Shown piece by piece: positions 25,163 through 36,784 of a stretch of 64,000 nucleotides of DNA. Source of the stretch: Clostridium sp. 1001275B_160808_H3 (GTDB lineage Bacteria; Bacillota; Clostridia; Clostridiales; Clostridiaceae); NCBI RefSeq assembly GCF_015550425.1, contig NZ_JADNAT010000010.1, forward strand, positions 1-64,000, written 5' to 3'. The position numbers and the translations under genes are program-made. The notes beneath the pieces were generated by a model. That model saw only the letters and a program-made list of their open reading frames with translations, was not told the origin of the DNA and did no database searches. How positions within the stretch are numbered: position 1 is the stretch's first letter; the number at the start of each line of letters is the position of its first letter.

Positions 25163-25777
25163 CTAATCTTCACCGCAGTCATCATCTTTTTCATTATCAT
25201 CATTGAATTTTTTATCATCTTCATCCAAACAGTCAAAACATGATTTATAATCACTCGGTAAATCTCCGCATCTTTCAATATCATTTTCAACAGCACGCCT
25301 ATATATGGCATTTCTTTTCTTTAAAGTATCTAAAATACAATAGGCTTCTTTTACTATCTCATAAGTTAAGTCAACAGGAAGTTTAATTTGTCTCTTTTTT
25401 GCATATGCATTAGATTGTAAATTTTGTGCTGCTATAGATATACCTTGTGCTGACAAAGAAAGAAAATATAATTCATCTAATAGCGGTTTAACCTTTCTAT
25501 CATAAAAGTATTTTTCCTCTTCACCACCTATAATTATTGAACCTATATTAGTTTGCATACTATTTAATGCAGCAGATAAAGTTGTTACTTTAGCTACTGC
25601 ATCATCCACAGGGTTAGAAGATGAATGATTTAATGCATCTGATGTATCATTTAATCCTGATGTATTATTGTTCGAATTCGTATTGTTATCTATTATTGCT
25701 GCTTGATCATCTTCAAGGGTTACATTTTCTTCGTCATTTGATGAATCTATCGCTACTTCATATATAACATTTTGCAC
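25163..25777 (-). CDS. Hypothetical acidic protein
   Basis: A 204-residue protein that I do not recognise. Residues about 1-60 are low-complexity, rich in Asn, Asp and Ser. A central alpha-helical region follows (VAKVTTLSAALNSMQTN, then LLDELYFLSLSAQGISIAAQNLQ). The C-terminal tail is very acidic and carries four cysteines (RCGDLP, SCFDCLDED, DDDCGED). There is no signal peptide. The start is GTG 25777 with GGAG eight bases upstream. It lies between hflX and the MocR operon on the same strand. Confidence 0.6.
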   Translation of the reverse strand: MQNVIYEVAIDSSNDEENVTLEDDQAAIIDNNTNSNNNTSGLNDTSDALNHSSSNPVDDAVAKVTTLSAALNSMQTNIGSIIIGGEEEKYFYDRKVKPLLDELYFLSLSAQGISIAAQNLQSNAYAKKRQIKLPVDLTYEIVKEAYCILDTLKKRNAIYRRAVENDIERCGDLPSDYKSCFDCLDEDDKKFNDDNEKDDDCGED

Positions 25778-25814
25778 TCAATCATCTCCATAACTTGTTT
25801 GTTACAGTATATTC

Positions 25815-27611
25815 TTAAGTAAGTATGTTTATTATAAAATCACTTGATTTGTTATAAGCTTCATCATCTACTTCAACAATCATAAAGGTTCCGTTATCTC
25901 TATAATCTTCTTCTAAAACTCTTCCATTTCTATGAAGATATGAATTCATATCACTTCTATCATAAGGAATTAAATATTCACATTTTTTCATTTTATATGG
26001 TAATTTTTCTTCTATTAAATCAAGAAGATTATCTAAGTTAATTCCTTCTTTTGCTGATATTTCAATTATTTTGTATTCTGAGCATGCTTTCTTTAATTCT
26101 TCTATTTGTTCATCTGTAGCTTTATCTATTTTATTTAACACTAATATAGTTTCTTTATCTTTTGCTCCAAGTTCTTCTAAAACTTCTTCTACAGCTTTTA
26201 TTTGATCAAGTGCAGAATCTGAAGAAGTATCTACAACATGACATAAAAGATCCGAATATATTACTTCTTCTAGAGTTGATTTAAATGCTTCAACTAAATC
26301 ATGAGGTAATTTCCTTACAAATCCTACTGTATCTGTTATTGTAACTACTCCTTTATTTTTTAATATTATTGATCTTGTAGTTATATCCAAGGTTGCAAAT
26401 AACATATCTGCTTCAAAAACTTTTTCTTTTCCTTGAATCTCTTTTTGAGCTGCAACATCACAAAGCTTATTTCTTAGAGTTGATTTACCTGCATTTGTAT
26501 ATCCTACTAAGGATACTTTAGGAATGCTTTCTTTTATTCTTTTTTCTCTTTGAACTTCTCTTGTTTTCTTTATTTTTTTAAGTTCATCATTTAAATCATA
26601 TATAGTTTCCTTTATATGTCTTCTATCAGTTTCAAGTTTCTTTTCTCCTGGTCCTCTAGTTCCTATTCCTCCACCAGTTCTTGAAAGCACTGTTCCTAAC
26701 CCTTGAAGTCTACCCATTCTATATTTTAACTGAGCTAATTCAACTTGAATTTTTGATTCTTTACTTCTTGCTCTTCTTGCAAATATTTCTAAGATTAAAG
26801 TTGTTCTATCTATTACTTTAGCTCCTATAGCAGCTTCCAAATTTCTAACTTGTGAACCTGATAGTTCATCATCAAAAATTATAAGGTTTGCATGCTTACT
26901 TTGTCTTAAACTTGCTATTTCCAAAACTTTTCCTTTTCCTATATAAAAAGCTGGATCAATTTTACTTCTACTTTGATATACTGAATCTAGTACTGGTATA
27001 TCACATGCCTTTGTAAGCTCCTTAAGCTCCTCTAAACTTTCTTTAGTATCGGAGCCAACTAAAATTGCCTTTTCACCTTCATCTTCAATTATATCTTTTT
27101 CCTTAATCATGCTTTCTACATGTTGAATTCTATCTAATATATGAATTGAAAGCACTTCTTCTATTGAAAGGTTTAATTTTTCTTCATAGTCTAATAAATC
27201 ATCTGTAATTGTGATCATTCCTAAAGAGCAATCTGTTACCTTACCTTCATATACTCCTATTGCCATTATTGCATCAAGCTTTAATTTTAATAATGCTGAT
27301 AAATCAAGAGCAGATAAATTAGAAAAACCATTAGGATGTGTATGTATAACTCTAACTCCTGATAATCTTTTTTCTCTTATATCTATCATTGATACTTCAA
27401 CTGAAGTTGAATCTCCAATAGCAACAGAGACAACCTTACCTCTTCTATCTACTGCAACACTTATTTCCCTCTCCAAAATAGAAGTTAACCTTGAGATTAC
27501 CTCTATTATTTCTACACTACATACTTCATCTTTTAAAACCTTTACTTTATAAAGCCTTTCAAGCTCTTCTAAATAAGTTTTTTTAATACCATCTATATTT
27601 CCAAATATCAT
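25815..27611 (-). CDS. hflX: GTPase HflX with N-terminal JAMM-like extension
   Basis: A 598-residue ribosome-associated GTPase that splits or rescues stalled ribosomes under stress. The HflX core starts near residue 185: DPAFYIGKGK, then TGGGIGTRGPGEKKLETDRR, the P-loop GYTNAGKST near 370, DTVGFVRKLPHDLVEAF and NKID. Before it is a domain of about 180 residues with HTHPNGFSNLSALD (His90, His92, Asp103), matching the metal-binding H-x-H...S-x-x-D motif of JAB/MPN+ hydrolases. Glu47 or Glu49 is a candidate for the conserved Glu. Standard HflX is about 420 residues. The start is ATG 27611 with GAGGTGG upstream. Confidence 0.92.
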   Translation of the reverse strand: MIFGNIDGIKKTYLEELERLYKVKVLKDEVCSVEIIEVISRLTSILEREISVAVDRRGKVVSVAIGDSTSVEVSMIDIREKRLSGVRVIHTHPNGFSNLSALDLSALLKLKLDAIMAIGVYEGKVTDCSLGMITITDDLLDYEEKLNLSIEEVLSIHILDRIQHVESMIKEKDIIEDEGEKAILVGSDTKESLEELKELTKACDIPVLDSVYQSRSKIDPAFYIGKGKVLEIASLRQSKHANLIIFDDELSGSQVRNLEAAIGAKVIDRTTLILEIFARRARSKESKIQVELAQLKYRMGRLQGLGTVLSRTGGGIGTRGPGEKKLETDRRHIKETIYDLNDELKKIKKTREVQREKRIKESIPKVSLVGYTNAGKSTLRNKLCDVAAQKEIQGKEKVFEADMLFATLDITTRSIILKNKGVVTITDTVGFVRKLPHDLVEAFKSTLEEVIYSDLLCHVVDTSSDSALDQIKAVEEVLEELGAKDKETILVLNKIDKATDEQIEELKKACSEYKIIEISAKEGINLDNLLDLIEEKLPYKMKKCEYLIPYDRSDMNSYLHRNGRVLEEDYRDNGTFMIVEVDDEAYNKSSDFIINILT

Positions 27612-27908
27612 TAATACCACCTCACTTATATAATATTAACATAACAACTTTCATATAATTCTATACTATTAATTAAATCTTGTAAATATAGCCAAATCAA
27701 TATACTATCTATGTTTATAGAATTAAAATATCCTCAAAAAGCCTTCAAAAATAAGTTGCAAGAATTTAAAATAATATGTAATATAAAAATAATAATATAA
27801 TTAATATCATAAAAATTAACTAGATATAACTATTATAAGAATTTTATAATGAAATTTTTTATAAAATATTGAGGTTTATATTAAGAACATTTTAGGAGGA
27901 TTAAACTA
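27612..27908. other. Divergent intergenic region hflX/hpt
   Basis: AT-rich, non-coding. It must hold the divergent promoters of hflX and hpt. I see no strong consensus pair and no conserved RNA structure. The hpt Shine-Dalgarno is AGGAGG ahead of ATG 27909. Confidence 0.4.
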
Positions 27909-28436
27909 ATGGATGACAAGAAAAGAAACATACTTTTTACAGAAGAACAAATTAAGACTAGAATAGCAGAGCTTGGTAAAGTATTAACTGAAGAATACAA
28001 GGATAAAAAGCTTTATGTGCTTCCACTTCTTAGAGGTAGCTTTGTCTTTGGGGCTGATCTATTTAGAGCTATTGACTGCAGAGCTAAAGTTGGTTTTATG
28101 ACTACATCTAGTTATGGTCATGGAGAAGAAAGTACTGGTGAAGTTAAAGTTGTAAATGATATTCCTGATAATATAGAAGGATGGGATGTATTAATTGTAG
28201 ATGATATAATAGATACTGGCTACACTATGGAATTTGTAATAGATTATGTAAAAAAACGTGGAGCTAATTCAGTAAAAACTTGCACTCTATTAGATAAACC
28301 TTCAAGAAGAAAGGTTAATTTGAAACCAGATTATTGTTGTTTTGAAATAGAAGATTTATTCGTAGTCGGTTATGGACTTGATTATGAAAGCTTCTATAGA
28401 AATGTACCTTATGTGTTTAACTGGGAATCAAAATAA
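27909..28436 (+). CDS. hpt: Hypoxanthine phosphoribosyltransferase
   Basis: A 175-residue purine salvage enzyme that makes IMP (and usually GMP) from the base and PRPP. The PRPP-binding loop VLIVDDIIDTGYT near residue 100, the N-terminal LPLLRGSFVFGADLFRAI near 40, the flexible-loop SSYGHG near 73 and the base-recognition segment VGYGLDYESFYRNVPYV near 155 all match. AGGAGG lies nine bases before the ATG. It appears to be a single-gene unit with a terminator downstream. Confidence 0.95.
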   Translation: MDDKKRNILFTEEQIKTRIAELGKVLTEEYKDKKLYVLPLLRGSFVFGADLFRAIDCRAKVGFMTTSSYGHGEESTGEVKVVNDIPDNIEGWDVLIVDDIIDTGYTMEFVIDYVKKRGANSVKTCTLLDKPSRRKVNLKPDYCCFEIEDLFVVGYGLDYESFYRNVPYVFNWESK

Positions 28437-28531
28437 AAATATAAATTTAAATTTTTAATATATCAATTATTAATATACATATAAAGAGTAATAATCTGTT
28501 TAATAACATTGCTTATTTTGACACTAAAAAT

Positions 28532-28557
28532 AAAGGCCCCTAAAATTGGGGCTTTTA
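28532..28557 (+). terminator. Terminator downstream of hpt
   Basis: GGCCCC (28535-28540) pairs with GGGGCT (28548-28553), followed by TTTT. It is about 100 nt after the hpt stop codon. Confidence 0.65.
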
Positions 28558-28724
28558 TAATTTTTAAATTAAAATTAATTAACTCATATATTTATTTTTA
28601 TAAGTAATTTTTTTATTCTTCTATTATATAGATTTTTTTAGCAGTGCTTTTATTATTTTCTTATGACTATTTTAGCTTATAGATTAGCTAACGTATCTTA
28701 TCAGTAACAAATTCCTATTTACTC

Positions 28725-29381
28725 TCAAGGTTTATTTAGTTCAATTGCAGTATTAGGAATTTTTCCGACTATTATTGTTTCAGCAATTGGTATTTGGCAT
28801 GCTACTTCAACATCCTTGCTATTTAATGGTACTACTATTTTCATCTTCATATCAACGTTCAAATATATTTTATGCCTAGTTTGATTTATTCCTGCACTTT
28901 CAAATACCGACTCATAACTACTAGTTATGTTTCCTATCTGAGTCATCTTTATATTCATCTTAGGTCCTAAATTATAAAAAACTAAATTTTTAGTCATATA
29001 TCCTAAAGGAACCTCTAATCCCATCTCTTGTAATTTTCCAAATTTATCATTAGCTGCTAAAATCAATCTGGAAGATAGATAATTTAACTTTACCGTATCG
29101 GCTCTTAGCATAGTTATGTTTCCATCATTATCTTTTTCTGTAATTATCATATCAGAATAATCGAATTGATTTGAGTAAATATCTAATGCTGTTTCGTTTA
29201 TAATCTCTGTCGCTTCTCTTTTTAACTGTTCTTCTCCTATAGTTAAAACAGCTGGTAAAATATTTTTATCAAAAAAATACAATATAGAATTAAATAAGAC
29301 ACAAATGGCGATAATAACCAATATAAGTTTAGGATGTTTAATTTGAAATCGCATTTTAGGTTTTTTTGTATAATACTTCAT
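28725..29381 (-). CDS. yunB: Sporulation protein YunB
   Basis: A 218-residue protein of the YunB family, made in the mother cell during sporulation in Bacillus and widespread in spore-forming clostridia. One membrane segment (about residues 17-38, LILVIIAICVLFNSILYFF) is followed by an extracytoplasmic domain with LGYMTKNLVFYNLGPKMNIKMTQIG and the C-terminal VACQIPIAETIIVGKIP, both characteristic. I start at ATG 29381 with AGAAGG upstream; a GTG two codons earlier is in the ribosome binding site. A weak GCATATT box upstream could be part of a sigma-E promoter. Confidence 0.88.
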   Translation of the reverse strand: MKYYTKKPKMRFQIKHPKLILVIIAICVLFNSILYFFDKNILPAVLTIGEEQLKREATEIINETALDIYSNQFDYSDMIITEKDNDGNITMLRADTVKLNYLSSRLILAANDKFGKLQEMGLEVPLGYMTKNLVFYNLGPKMNIKMTQIGNITSSYESVFESAGINQTRHKIYLNVDMKMKIVVPLNSKDVEVACQIPIAETIIVGKIPNTAIELNKP

Positions 29382-29403
29382 AGACACCTTCTTGAGTTAT
29401 TAT

Positions 29404-29431
29404 TTTACTCTTTATATAAATATGCTATAAT
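29404..29431 (+). promoter_or_regulatory. Promoter of the class A PBP gene
   Basis: TTTACT (29404-29409), 16 bp, TATAAT (29426-29431), with a TG one base before the -10 hexamer. It lies in the divergent region with yunB. Confidence 0.6.
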
Positions 29432-29487
29432 ATTCTATATTATTTATTTTATACTTTAAATAATTTTAAATTGCAAGGGAGGAACAA

Positions 29488-32160
<2,673 letters not shown>

Positions 32161-32210
32161 TTAAACATATTACAAAGAGCTTAATATTTGGTAGTATATA
32201 AAAATAAAAG

Positions 32211-32248
32211 TAAGGTAAGTAATATTAGATATTACTTACCTTATTTTT
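32211..32248 (+). terminator. Terminator of the PBP gene
   Basis: A 14-bp perfect stem (32211-32224 with 32230-32243), a 5-nt loop, then T5. Confidence 0.85.
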
Positions 32249-32371
32249 ATACTCTTAAATTTATCTACTTTTGATTATGCATAAGTTGTCAGAATCAAAT
32301 TCATTATATTGAATTAATAAATGAAAAATAGCTTGCTTATCTCGATTTTATGAATTGCTAATACTTTTCTC

Positions 32372-32400
32372 TTGCATTTTTTTCATATTTAATATATTAT
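32372..32400 (+). promoter_or_regulatory. Promoter of the alanine symporter gene
   Basis: TTGCAT (32372-32377), 17 bp, TATTAT (32395-32400). No glycine riboswitch or T-box motif is visible in the leader. Confidence 0.5.
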
Positions 32401-32453
32401 AATTTTAGATAAAACTTGTATTAATTACGAATGAAAAGGGGGATATTTATTTT

Positions 32454-33881
32454 ATGGAATTTTTAAATAATATTATTTTAACATTTAATGATTTTTTATG
32501 GACTTATATACTAATCGCTATGTTAATTTTAATTGGACTTTACTTTACTATTAAAACTAAATTTGTTCAATTTGGAAACCTTAAAGAAATGTTTAGACTT
32601 CTTGGTGATGGTGCTACTGCTGAGAAAAAGGACCATTCAGTTTCATCTTTCCAAGCTTTTTGTATAAGTACAGCTTCTAGAGTAGGTACTGGAAACCTTG
32701 CAGGTATAGCAACTGCAATTGCAATAGGTGGGCCTGGTTCAATATTCTGGATGTGGCTTATAGCACTTGTTGGAGCAGCATCAAGTTTTATAGAATCAAC
32801 TTTAGCTCAAATATATAAGGTTAAAGATGGACACGCTTTTAGAGGTGGTCCAGCTTATTATATGGAAAAAGGACTAAAGAAAAAATGGATGGGTATTACT
32901 TTTGCCCTACTTATTACAATTGCATTTGGATTAGTCTTTAATTCAGTTCAAGCAAATACTATTACTCTTTCTCTAAATAATTCATTTGGATTTAATCGAA
33001 CATTCATCGGGGCATTAATAACAATCCTTACTATTTTTATTATTTTTGGAGGAGTTAATAGAATTGCTAAAGTTTCAAGTACTTTAGTTCCAATCATGGC
33101 AATAGCATATATAGTTGTTGCACTTTTTATTGTTATTAAAAATATAAATGAAATTCCTTCAGTACTAAAGCTTATATTTGAAAATGCATTTGGTGTAAAT
33201 CAAATTGTTGGTGGTGGAATTGGTGCTGCATTAATGCAGGGTATAAAAAGAGGTTTATTCTCTAATGAGGCTGGTATGGGTTCAGCTCCAAATGCAGCTG
33301 CTACAGCAACCGTATCACATCCAGTTAAACAAGGCTTTATACAAACTCTTGGAGTCTTTACTGATACAATAATAATATGCAGTTGTACTGCATTTATAAT
33401 TTTATTATCAGATACTCCACTTGATGGTACTGTAAAAGGAATAGAACTTACCCAAGCAGCACTTAACTCTCAAGTTGGTTCTTGGGGTGGAATATTTATT
33501 TCAATTTGCATTTTATTATTTGCATTTAGCTCTATTGTTGGAAATTATTATTACGGCGAAGCCAATATTCAATTTATAACTAATAAAAAGATTTATTTAC
33601 AAATTTATAGAATTGCAGTAGGCGCAATGGTATTCTTTGGATCTCTTGTTAGCATGGATATAGTTTGGAATTTAGCTGATGTTTTTATGGGTCTTATGGC
33701 TATAATAAATTTAGTAGCAATTGTATTACTAAGCAAAATTGCCTTTAAAGCATTAGATGATTATAAAAAACAAAAAAGAGCTGGAATAAAAGATCCTATA
33801 TTTGACGCTTCATCAATTCCTGAACTTTCTGACGAAGCAATAGAATGGCAATCATATGATGAAAATGATATGGCAGTTTAA
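32454..33881 (+). CDS. Sodium:alanine (AGCS family) symporter
   Basis: A 475-residue polytopic membrane protein of the alanine/glycine:cation symporter family. The family signature GTGNLAGIATAIAIGGPGSIFWMW lies near residue 80. Also typical are the conserved FRGGPAYYMEKGL near 130, KRGLFSNEAGMGSAPNAAATA near 265 and about 11 hydrophobic segments. It imports alanine or glycine with sodium. Members in Clostridium are often several per genome, so exact substrate is uncertain. AAAGGGGG lies about 11 bases before the ATG. It is a single-gene unit between a promoter and a terminator. Confidence 0.92.
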   Translation: MEFLNNIILTFNDFLWTYILIAMLILIGLYFTIKTKFVQFGNLKEMFRLLGDGATAEKKDHSVSSFQAFCISTASRVGTGNLAGIATAIAIGGPGSIFWMWLIALVGAASSFIESTLAQIYKVKDGHAFRGGPAYYMEKGLKKKWMGITFALLITIAFGLVFNSVQANTITLSLNNSFGFNRTFIGALITILTIFIIFGGVNRIAKVSSTLVPIMAIAYIVVALFIVIKNINEIPSVLKLIFENAFGVNQIVGGGIGAALMQGIKRGLFSNEAGMGSAPNAAATATVSHPVKQGFIQTLGVFTDTIIICSCTAFIILLSDTPLDGTVKGIELTQAALNSQVGSWGGIFISICILLFAFSSIVGNYYYGEANIQFITNKKIYLQIYRIAVGAMVFFGSLVSMDIVWNLADVFMGLMAIINLVAIVLLSKIAFKALDDYKKQKRAGIKDPIFDASSIPELSDEAIEWQSYDENDMAV

Positions 33882-33883
33882 TT

Positions 33884-33924
33884 AAAAAGAGATTTGAATA
33901 AATTTAATATTCAAATCTCTTTTT
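33884..33924. terminator. Bidirectional terminator
   Basis: A 16-bp perfect stem (33884-33899 with 33909-33924) with A5 and T5 ends. It serves the symporter gene and the convergent membrane-anchored protein gene. Confidence 0.85.
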
Positions 33925-33944
33925 ATTACATTTATTTATTTTTC

Positions 33945-34781
33945 TTAATTCATTGCCACAGCTTCTAAATTGAAATTTATTACTTCTCCTGAGTCAGCTC
34001 TTATACATATATTATATATTTCTTCTTTTTTATCATTATTAATTACTTTTACATTATAAATATATGATAATACCATTTCATCATCTTTTACGGATACAAA
34101 AGCAATCATAGGATTATCCAAAGCACTGACTTTAAAATTAAGATTTGTAAAATGTCCTTTTGCTATTTCTCCAGCCTTAACTTCATCAATATTTATTTCT
34201 TTAATATGATTTATATGATCTAATGGATAGTTTGAATACCCTTCTAACTTTCCTTCACTTTTATCAATTATTGCACTTATTTCCTGTTTATAGTAAGGAT
34301 ATCCATCTTTACACTTATAAAAAATTATATTATAGCATGGACTATTTTCCTCTTGTCTTGTCCTAACTTCTTTAAATTTAAACTCATCATCAGTAATTTC
34401 ATTAACATACTTTGTTGCTAAATTAATAGCCTTTTTTTCATCTATAACTTCATTTATAGGCATACTTCCCAAATTTTTATTAGAAAATCCCAACACATTA
34501 TAATTTTTATCTATATCTACTCCATAATTCCCTACTATAACAGAATATTGTATTTGAGAACTCTTATTAGCTAACTTATTTAATGTTGCTTCTTCAACTA
34601 TTTTACTATCATCTTTATATTTTTCTATTATATTATTATCAGACAAATTCTCTATAAATTTTTTTGCTACACTAACTTCTTTTGTTCCTTTATTTAGTAT
34701 ATTGTTTACTATAAATACTATAAGAACTAATAATACTACAATAACCATACTGAAAGTTATAGTTCCTTTTTTTAGCCTCAT
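33945..34781 (-). CDS. Membrane-anchored PepSY/YcdB-like protein
   Basis: A 278-residue protein with an uncleaved N-terminal anchor (residues about 8-30) and an extracytoplasmic part. Two similar blocks can be seen, each with a helix of the type EKKAINLATKYVNEIT or EVKAGEIAKGHFTNLN followed by strands ending in SGEVINF-like sequence (RADSGEVINFNLEAVA at the end). This resembles PepSY or YcdB/YcdC repeats, which are often linked to peptidase inhibition or the cell envelope. The assignment to that family is tentative. It is transcribed alone, opposite to the symporter. Confidence 0.55.
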   Translation of the reverse strand: MRLKKGTITFSMVIVVLLVLIVFIVNNILNKGTKEVSVAKKFIENLSDNNIIEKYKDDSKIVEEATLNKLANKSSQIQYSVIVGNYGVDIDKNYNVLGFSNKNLGSMPINEVIDEKKAINLATKYVNEITDDEFKFKEVRTRQEENSPCYNIIFYKCKDGYPYYKQEISAIIDKSEGKLEGYSNYPLDHINHIKEINIDEVKAGEIAKGHFTNLNFKVSALDNPMIAFVSVKDDEMVLSYIYNVKVINNDKKEEIYNICIRADSGEVINFNLEAVAMN

Positions 34782-34969
34782 TGTATCCTCCTTAACTTCT
34801 TGTATTAATTTTAATTCTATATCTATGTTTTCTTAATACAATAATTTTAATAAAATCCTAACTGCTATGTTTATTTATATTTTACATTATATAAGTTATA
34901 ATATAAAGTATTTTTTTATTTAGTAAAATTTCATAACTTTTCATATTATCAACTTATTTTGAAGATTAC

Positions 34970-34998
34970 TTGTATTTATATACCAATTATTCTATAAT
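34970..34998 (+). promoter_or_regulatory. Promoter of the ytxH-like operon
   Basis: TTGTAT (34970-34975), 17 bp, TATAAT (34993-34998), about 40 bases before the start codon. Confidence 0.65.
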
Positions 34999-35039
34999 CC
35001 ATATATAAAACTAATTTACTATAAATGGGGGATTTTAAT

Positions 35040-35417
35040 ATGAATTTGACAAAGTTAATAGAGCAAAAGAAAAAAGAAAAAGCTAAAAAAGAAAAAGCTA
35101 AAGTTACTAAAAATGTTGCTTTAGGTGCTACTATTGGTATTGCTGCTGGACTAGCTAGTGGATTATTATTTGCACCTAAATCAGGTAAAGATACTAGAAA
35201 GTCATTAAAGAAAACTGCTAAGGATTTAAGTAATACAATTAAGAATAAAACTATAGATATAACCGAAGATACTAAAAGCAACTTTGATGACGCTAAAAGT
35301 AAAATTTCAAAATATCTTGAATCTAAAAAAACTATAACTAGCGATTTTGAAAAAAAGTCCACTGAAGAAGTAACAACTGAAAATAATAATGAATTTAACG
35401 AAGATTTAAATATTTAG
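35040..35417 (+). CDS. YtxH domain-containing protein
   Basis: A 125-residue protein. A charged Lys/Glu/Ala N-terminus (EQKKKEKAKKEKAK) is followed by the YtxH glycine-rich hydrophobic hairpin VALGATIGIAAGLASGLLFAPKSGKDTRK (given here in part; about residues 25-55), with the hallmark LLFAPKSGK. A helical tail follows. YtxH proteins are small membrane-associated general stress proteins of unknown activity. The start is ATG 35040 with GGGGGA seven bases upstream; ATG 35025 is in the ribosome binding site. It forms an operon with the next gene. Confidence 0.85.
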   Translation: MNLTKLIEQKKKEKAKKEKAKVTKNVALGATIGIAAGLASGLLFAPKSGKDTRKSLKKTAKDLSNTIKNKTIDITEDTKSNFDDAKSKISKYLESKKTITSDFEKKSTEEVTTENNNEFNEDLNI

Positions 35418-35463
35418 GTAAACAGCATACTTATTTTATTAATATTAAGTGAGGAAATATAAT

Positions 35464-35787
35464 ATGACTATTACTATTAATTTTAATACTCTTTTATTAA
35501 CTATTATAGTTATCGTTTCTGTCATAGCTTTAATTTATTTAATTTTAGCCTTGAGAAAGCTCATTATACTTATTGATACTATAAACAATACACTTAAGGA
35601 TAATAAAGCCAATTTGGATAATACTATAAAGAATTTAAACGGAATTTCTGAAAATGTTAAAGATATAAGCGATGTTGCTGTTGAAACTACAGCCGAAGCT
35701 ATTATTATGAAGGATGGAATTGTTAATCAATTAGATACCATAAAAGACATTATAAATATAATAGTTGGAGTATTTTCAAAAAAATAA
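35464..35787 (+). CDS. DUF948-like membrane protein (YtxG-like)
   Basis: A 107-residue protein with one N-terminal membrane helix (about residues 8-30) and an amphipathic coiled-coil tail (LIDTINNTLKDNKANLDNTIKNL and on), as in DUF948/YtxG proteins. In Bacillus, ytxG and ytxH are neighbours in a stress operon, and the same pairing here supports the call. ATG 35464 has GAGG upstream; an in-frame GTG at 35449 lies in that site. Confidence 0.7.
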   Translation: MTITINFNTLLLTIIVIVSVIALIYLILALRKLIILIDTINNTLKDNKANLDNTIKNLNGISENVKDISDVAVETTAEAIIMKDGIVNQLDTIKDIINIIVGVFSKK

Positions 35788-35800
35788 TTTACATATGTAA

Positions 35801-35850
35801 AGGACAGTCAATATTTGATTTTAATCAATTTTTGAACTGTCCTATCTTTT
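35801..35850. terminator. Terminator between the ytxG-like gene and pyrD
   Basis: AGGACAGT (35801-35808) pairs with ACTGTCCT (35836-35843). An inner TTGATT/AATCAA hairpin lies in the loop. T-rich flanks occur on the plus strand, and the convergent pyr operon also ends here. Confidence 0.6.
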
Positions 35851-35862
35851 ATATTCTATTCT

Positions 35863-36762
35863 TTATTTTATACAACCTATTATATCATTTATATCTTTTA
35901 TCCCTTGATCTATGCAGAACTTTTCCATTTCACTTATTATTTCTTTTCCAGCCATAGGGTTTATAAAGTTTATAGTTCCTATTTGAATTGCAGATGCTCC
36001 TGCCATCATAAATTCAATTGCATCTATTCCATTAGAAATACCACCTAATCCTATAACAGGGATGTCAACAACCTTAGATACCTCATGTACCATTCTTAAT
36101 GCTATTGGTTTTACAGCTGGTCCTGAAAGCCCTGCATATATGTTGTTAAATATTGGCTTTCTTTTAAATGGATCTATTGCAAATCCTTTCAATGTGTTTA
36201 TTAATGATATTGAATCTGCCCCAGCCTCTTCACAGCTTACTGCCATTTTAACTATATCTTCTGCATTAGGAGAAAGCTTAACCATAAGAGGTTTATCTGA
36301 AATATTCTTTATTTTAGAAACAACTTCATAGGCTACATTTGACTTTATTCCAAATGCCATTCCTCCTGATTTTACATTAGGACATGATATATTAAGTTCT
36401 ATCATATCTATATCAGTATTTCTTAATTTCTCAATAGCCTCCTCATAATCTTCCATGCAACCTCCACCGACATTTGCAATAATATTAGTGCCAAGCTCTT
36501 TCATCTTTGGAAGTTCTTCTTTTATAAACCTATCTATTCCCGGATTTTGAAGTCCAACTGAATTCATCATTCCTGATGGAGTTTCATATACTCTTATTCC
36601 TTCGTTACCGTCTTTAGGACTTAAAGTTAATCCCTTTGATGATATTCCCCCTAAGATTCCAACATCATAGAAATTATTATATTCTGCTCCAAAACCAAAG
36701 GTTCCTGATGCTGCTATTACTGGATTCTTAAATTCTACTCCATTTATATTAACCTTCAACAT
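35863..36762 (-). CDS. pyrD: Dihydroorotate dehydrogenase B, catalytic subunit
   Basis: A 299-residue FMN enzyme that oxidises dihydroorotate to orotate. It is of class 1B: the catalytic cysteine lies in [13 protein letters not shown] near residue 130, preceded by the substrate loop NSVGLQNPG near 65. FMN-binding glycines are in [10 protein letters not shown] near 237 and IQIGTINF near 260. Class 1B enzymes pair with a PyrK electron-transfer subunit, encoded immediately upstream. It is the last gene of the pyrBICFKD operon. Confidence 0.95.
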   Translation of the reverse strand: MLKVNINGVEFKNPVIAASGTFGFGAEYNNFYDVGILGGISSKGLTLSPKDGNEGIRVYETPSGMMNSVGLQNPGIDRFIKEELPKMKELGTNIIANVGGGCMEDYEEAIEKLRNTDIDMIELNISCPNVKSGGMAFGIKSNVAYEVVSKIKNISDKPLMVKLSPNAEDIVKMAVSCEEAGADSISLINTLKGFAIDPFKRKPIFNNIYAGLSGPAVKPIALRMVHEVSKVVDIPVIGLGGISNGIDAIEFMMAGASAIQIGTINFINPMAGKEIISEMEKFCIDQGIKDINDIIGCIK

Positions 36763-36784
36763 TTATAAAATTCCTCCTTTGATT

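Noticed and set aside
32269-32300. Inverted repeat TTTGATT/AATCAAA before the alanine symporter gene as a glycine riboswitch
   Set aside because: The arms are only 7 bp and none of the conserved glycine aptamer sequence is present.
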